In this document: positions 61,403 to 64,000 of the stretch, piece by piece
How the letters are laid out: each line of letters opens with the position of its first letter
How positions within the stretch are numbered: the first letter of the stretch is position 1
Source of the DNA: Candidatus Rubrivivax defluviihabitans
GTDB lineage: Bacteria; Pseudomonadota; Gammaproteobacteria; Burkholderiales; Burkholderiaceae_C
Length of the DNA stretch: 64,000 nucleotides
Assembly: GCA_016709385.1 (NCBI GenBank)
Contig: JADJMW010000022.1
Span: forward strand, 434,001-498,000
Direction: 5' to 3'
Notes under the pieces: generated by a model
What the model was told of the DNA's origin: nothing
Database searches by the model: none
Seen by the model: only the letters and a program-made list of their open reading frames with translations
Made by a program: the position numbers and the translations under genes

Positions 61403-62929
61403 ATGCTCTTCCCCATCGACCAGGCACCGGGCGATGCCGATCGCCTGGCTTTCCAGATGTGCGAGAGCGGCGAAACGGTCACCTTCGGTCAACTCGAGGC
61501 GCGGGCCAACCAGGTGGCCCGGGTGCTGCGTTCTTGCGGCGTGACGCGGGGAAGGCATGTGGCCCTGCTCATGAAGAACCACCGCCGCTTCCTCGAGGCC
61601 TGTTTCGGAGCCGACCGCGCCGGCGTCTACTACACGACCATCAGCACGCGACTGACGGCCGAAGAGATCGCGTACATCGTGCGCGATTGCGCCGCGCAGG
61701 TCCTGGTGGTGTCGGCGGACCTCGGCGAGTTGATTCGGCAGCTGAGGCCCCTGCTGCCCGAGGACCTCCGGTGCTTCACGGTGGGCACGCCGGTACCGGG
61801 TTTCGAAAGTTGGGAAGCCGCGGTCGACGACGCGCACGACTCGCCGATCGCCGACCCTGCGCAAGGCCTGGACATGCTGTATTCGTCGGGCACCACCGGG
61901 CGCCCCAAGGGTGTGAAGTGGCCGCTGCCGCCCATCCCGGCGGGGGCGCGGACGATGCTGGTCGACCTGCTGGCGCCACTTTTCGGTTATGGGCGCGACT
62001 GCCGCTACCTCTCGCCGGCGCCGCTGTATCACGCCGCGCCGCTGCGACACAGCATGACGGTGATCAAGCTGGGCGGCACGGCATTCGTCATGGCAAGCTT
62101 CGATGCCGAGCGCTCGCTGCAGTGGATCGCGCGCCATCGCATCACGCACAGCCAGTGGGTGCCGACGATGTTCGTGCGCATGCTCAAGCTGCCGCAGGAG
62201 GTCCGCGCACGGTATGACCTGTCTTCGTTGCAGGTGGCGGTGCACGCCGCGGCGCCTTGCCCGGTGGAAGTCAAGCAAGGCATGCTCGACTGGTGGGGAC
62301 CGATCATTCATGAGTATTACGCCGGGACCGAGAACAACGGCTTCTGCAGCATCACGCCGCACGAATGGCTGCAGCACAAGGGCTCGGTGGGCCGGGCGGC
62401 GCAAGGTGTGCTGCACATCTGCGACGAGTCGGGGCAAGAGCTGCCGGCGGGCGAGACGGGACTGGTCTATTTTTCCGACGGGCCCGAATTCGAGTATCAC
62501 AACGACCCGGTGCGCACGGCGCACAGCCGCAATGCCAGGGGCTGGTCGACGCTGGGCGACATTGGGCGACTCGACGACGAGGGCTACCTGTATCTGGTCG
62601 ACCGCAAGGCCTTCATGATCATTTCCGGCGGGGTGAACATCTATCCGCAGGAAGCCGAGAGCATTCTCGTCGGCCATCCCAGCGTGGCCGATGCCGCGGT
62701 GATCGGCGTGCCCAGCGAAGATCTCGGCGAGGAAGTGAAGGCCGTCGTGCAGCTGCTGGACCCCGGTGAGGCCGGTCCGGACATGGAAGCCGAACTCCTG
62801 GCCTACTGTCGGCAGCGCCTGGCCACCTTCAAGTGCCCGCGCAGCGTCGACTTCGACGCTGCGCTACCCAGGCAGCCGACTGGCAAGCTCTACAAGCAGG
62901 TGGTCAGGGCGCGCTACTGGCCCGCTTAG
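61403..62929 (+). CDS. Acyl-CoA synthetase / AMP-dependent ligase
   Basis: 508 residues, adenylating superfamily. A3 motif DMLYSSGTTGRPKGVKW, A5 region EYYAGTENNGF, hinge/A8 LDDEGYLYLVDRKAFMIISG with GVNIYPQE, and A10 lysine in LPRQPTGKLYKQV. It activates a carboxylic acid to its CoA thioester. Last gene of the cluster; it likely primes the substrate imported by the ABC system for the acyl-CoA dehydrogenase. Exact substrate unknown. Confidence 0.92.
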   Translation: MLFPIDQAPGDADRLAFQMCESGETVTFGQLEARANQVARVLRSCGVTRGRHVALLMKNHRRFLEACFGADRAGVYYTTISTRLTAEEIAYIVRDCAAQVLVVSADLGELIRQLRPLLPEDLRCFTVGTPVPGFESWEAAVDDAHDSPIADPAQGLDMLYSSGTTGRPKGVKWPLPPIPAGARTMLVDLLAPLFGYGRDCRYLSPAPLYHAAPLRHSMTVIKLGGTAFVMASFDAERSLQWIARHRITHSQWVPTMFVRMLKLPQEVRARYDLSSLQVAVHAAAPCPVEVKQGMLDWWGPIIHEYYAGTENNGFCSITPHEWLQHKGSVGRAAQGVLHICDESGQELPAGETGLVYFSDGPEFEYHNDPVRTAHSRNARGWSTLGDIGRLDDEGYLYLVDRKAFMIISGGVNIYPQEAESILVGHPSVADAAVIGVPSEDLGEEVKAVVQLLDPGEAGPDMEAELLAYCRQRLATFKCPRSVDFDAALPRQPTGKLYKQVVRARYWPA

Positions 62930-62992
62930 CGCTCGATCGGCAACGAGGCATCCACTGCCGCTGCTTCGTCGACGAGCACCGTCGACGCCACA

Positions 62993-63781
62993 TCAGAGCC
63001 TGAAGTCGTAGTCGATGATCAGCGGCGCGTGGTCGCTGAACCGCTGCGCCAGATAGATCTGCTCGCGCCGCGCCTTCGTCGCGATGGCGGGCGTCGCCAG
63101 GTGGTAGTCCAGCCGCCAGCCCACGTTCTTGGCCCAGGCCTGACCACGGTTGCTCCACCACGTGTACTGCTCGGGATGCGGGTTCAGCGTGCGGAAGACA
63201 TCGACCAGGCCGCCCTCGGTGAGCAGACGCGTCATCCAGGCCCGCTCCTCGGGCAGGAAGCCGCTGTTCTTCTGGTTGCTGCGCCAGTTCTTCAGGTCGA
63301 TCGCCTGGTGCGCGATATTGATATCGCCGACGAGAACGAATTCACGCTCGGCCTTCAGTTGCATCAGGTGTGGGAAGATGCGGTCCAGGAAGCGGTATTT
63401 GGCGGCCTGACGGTCTTCGCCGCTGGAGCCGCTGGGGAAGTAGGCGCTGATGACGCTGAACTTGCGCCGTGGCGTGTCGAAACGGGTCTCCACCCAGCGG
63501 CCCTCGGCGTCGAATTCGCCGCCGTCGAAACCGGCCAGTACGGCACTGGGCGCCTTGCGCGTATACAGGCCCACACCCGAGTAGCCCTTCTTCTGCGCAA
63601 ACTGGAAGTGGCCGTGAAGTTCACCCAGCTTGTCGAGGCGCCCGGCCACGTCGCCGGCCTGGGCCTTGACCTCCTGCACCCCCATACAATCGGCGCCCGC
63701 GTTTGCGGCCCATTCCACGAGCCCCTTGGAGGCCGCCGAACGAATGCCATTGAGATTGAGCGTGATCAGCCGAAAAGCCAA
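62993..63781 (-). CDS. Exodeoxyribonuclease III
   Basis: 262 residues from TTG 63781. AP-endonuclease fold with Asn in TLNLNGIRSA, Glu in MGVQEVKA, catalytic GDINIAHQAIDLKNW, DYHLATP and SDHAPLIIDYDF. It repairs abasic sites and degrades 3' ends. The TTG was preferred because the fold starts 4 residues later; the only upstream ATG (63829) would overlap pyrE by 31 bp and add non-conserved residues. Start is thus uncertain. Divergent from pyrE, the usual Burkholderiales arrangement. Confidence 0.9.
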   Translation of the reverse strand: MAFRLITLNLNGIRSAASKGLVEWAANAGADCMGVQEVKAQAGDVAGRLDKLGELHGHFQFAQKKGYSGVGLYTRKAPSAVLAGFDGGEFDAEGRWVETRFDTPRRKFSVISAYFPSGSSGEDRQAAKYRFLDRIFPHLMQLKAEREFVLVGDINIAHQAIDLKNWRSNQKNSGFLPEERAWMTRLLTEGGLVDVFRTLNPHPEQYTWWSNRGQAWAKNVGWRLDYHLATPAIATKARREQIYLAQRFSDHAPLIIDYDFRL

Positions 63782-63798
63782 GATGGGAGCCCCAAGCG

Positions 63799-64000
63799 AT
63801 GAAGGTTGATGACGACGCCGCCCTGGCACAGGAATTCGTGCAGTTCGCCGTGCAGGCCGGCGTGCTGCGCTTCGGCGAATTCAAGACCAAGGCCGGCCGG
63901 CTTTCGCCGTATTTCTTCAATGCCGGCGGATTCGACGACGGCGCCAAGCTCGGGCGCCTGGCGGAATTCTATGCACGCCGTCTGCTCGCCTCGGGCCTGC
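63799..64000 (+). CDS. pyrE: Orotate phosphoribosyltransferase, N-terminal part (cut by window end)
   Basis: First ~67 residues: MKVDDDAALAQEFVQFAVQ, LRFGEFKTKAGRLSPYFFNAGGFDDGAKL, typical of PyrE (KxGRxSPYFFN). It makes orotidine monophosphate from orotate and PRPP in pyrimidine synthesis. The PRPP motif lies beyond the end. It starts 17 bp from the presumed exoIII start, on the opposite strand. Confidence 0.93.
   Translation, partial: MKVDDDAALAQEFVQFAVQAGVLRFGEFKTKAGRLSPYFFNAGGFDDGAKLGRLAEFYARRLLASGL

Overview
The window is dense, high-GC (roughly 68-70 % by eye) chromosomal DNA of a betaproteobacterium, almost certainly order Burkholderiales and most like Comamonadaceae (Variovorax / Ramlibacter / Acidovorax / Xenophilus type). 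The evidence is gene content and order: metX-metW, hpf, ptsN-hprK, fur<>bamE-dapB-exbB-exbD-leuS-lptE-holA, thiL-pgpA-pncC, rsmA-surA-lptD<>amgK and exoIII<>pyrE. No tRNA or rRNA genes, phage, insertion sequence or CRISPR array was seen.

Layout. 1-7.7 kb, minus strand: a truncated rRNA methyltransferase gene, then rpoN, lptB and lptA, then dsbA, a SPOR-domain protein and argS. 7.8-13.5 kb: a Ser/Thr kinase fused to a cyclic-nucleotide-binding domain, a LysR regulator divergent from a 2-haloacid dehalogenase followed by malate synthase G, and a small membrane protein. 13.5-21.5 kb: HIT protein, DksA-like zinc-finger protein, FAD reductase of the geranylgeranyl-reductase type, zinc metallopeptidase-like protein, class II glutamine amidotransferase, M14 carboxypeptidase and a triple-PAS histidine kinase. 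21.5-23.4 kb: metX-metW behind a SAM-II riboswitch. 23.5-39.3 kb: housekeeping genes for ribosome hibernation, PTS-Ntr, iron regulation, outer-membrane assembly, lysine/peptidoglycan precursors, energised transport, leucyl-tRNA synthesis, replication, thiamine and phospholipid synthesis, and a malic enzyme-phosphotransacetylase fusion. 39.2-39.7 kb: an array of 84-bp hairpin units. 39.9-40.8 kb: a secreted T1/Sa-type ribonuclease with its barstar inhibitor. 41-52.6 kb: rsmA, surA, lptD, amgK, an ABC exporter, DedA, peptidase M20, a lipase-like hydrolase and an enoyl-CoA hydratase. 52.6-63 kb: a ferritin-like protein, then a TetR regulator and a catabolic cluster made of a branched-chain-type ABC importer, acyl-CoA dehydrogenase, alcohol dehydrogenase-like oxidoreductase and CoA ligase. 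The window ends with exoIII and the start of pyrE.

How the genes work together. LptA, LptB, LptD, LptE, SurA and BamE all serve outer-membrane lipopolysaccharide and beta-barrel assembly, although they lie in four separate places. RpoN, PtsN and HprK belong to the nitrogen-PTS/sigma-54 circuit, whose usual single cluster is split here by about 22 kb. The TetR cluster reads as uptake, CoA activation and dehydrogenation of an unidentified carboxylic acid, and it carries two copies of the same predicted operator.

The least explained features are a family of hairpins with constant CTGC/GCAG loops and covarying stems (lptB-rpoN gap and after maeB), a 16-G homopolymer and a one-base frameshift inside the ABC importer operon, the kinase-CNB fusion, and the out-of-frame start codon next to the SAM-II riboswitch.
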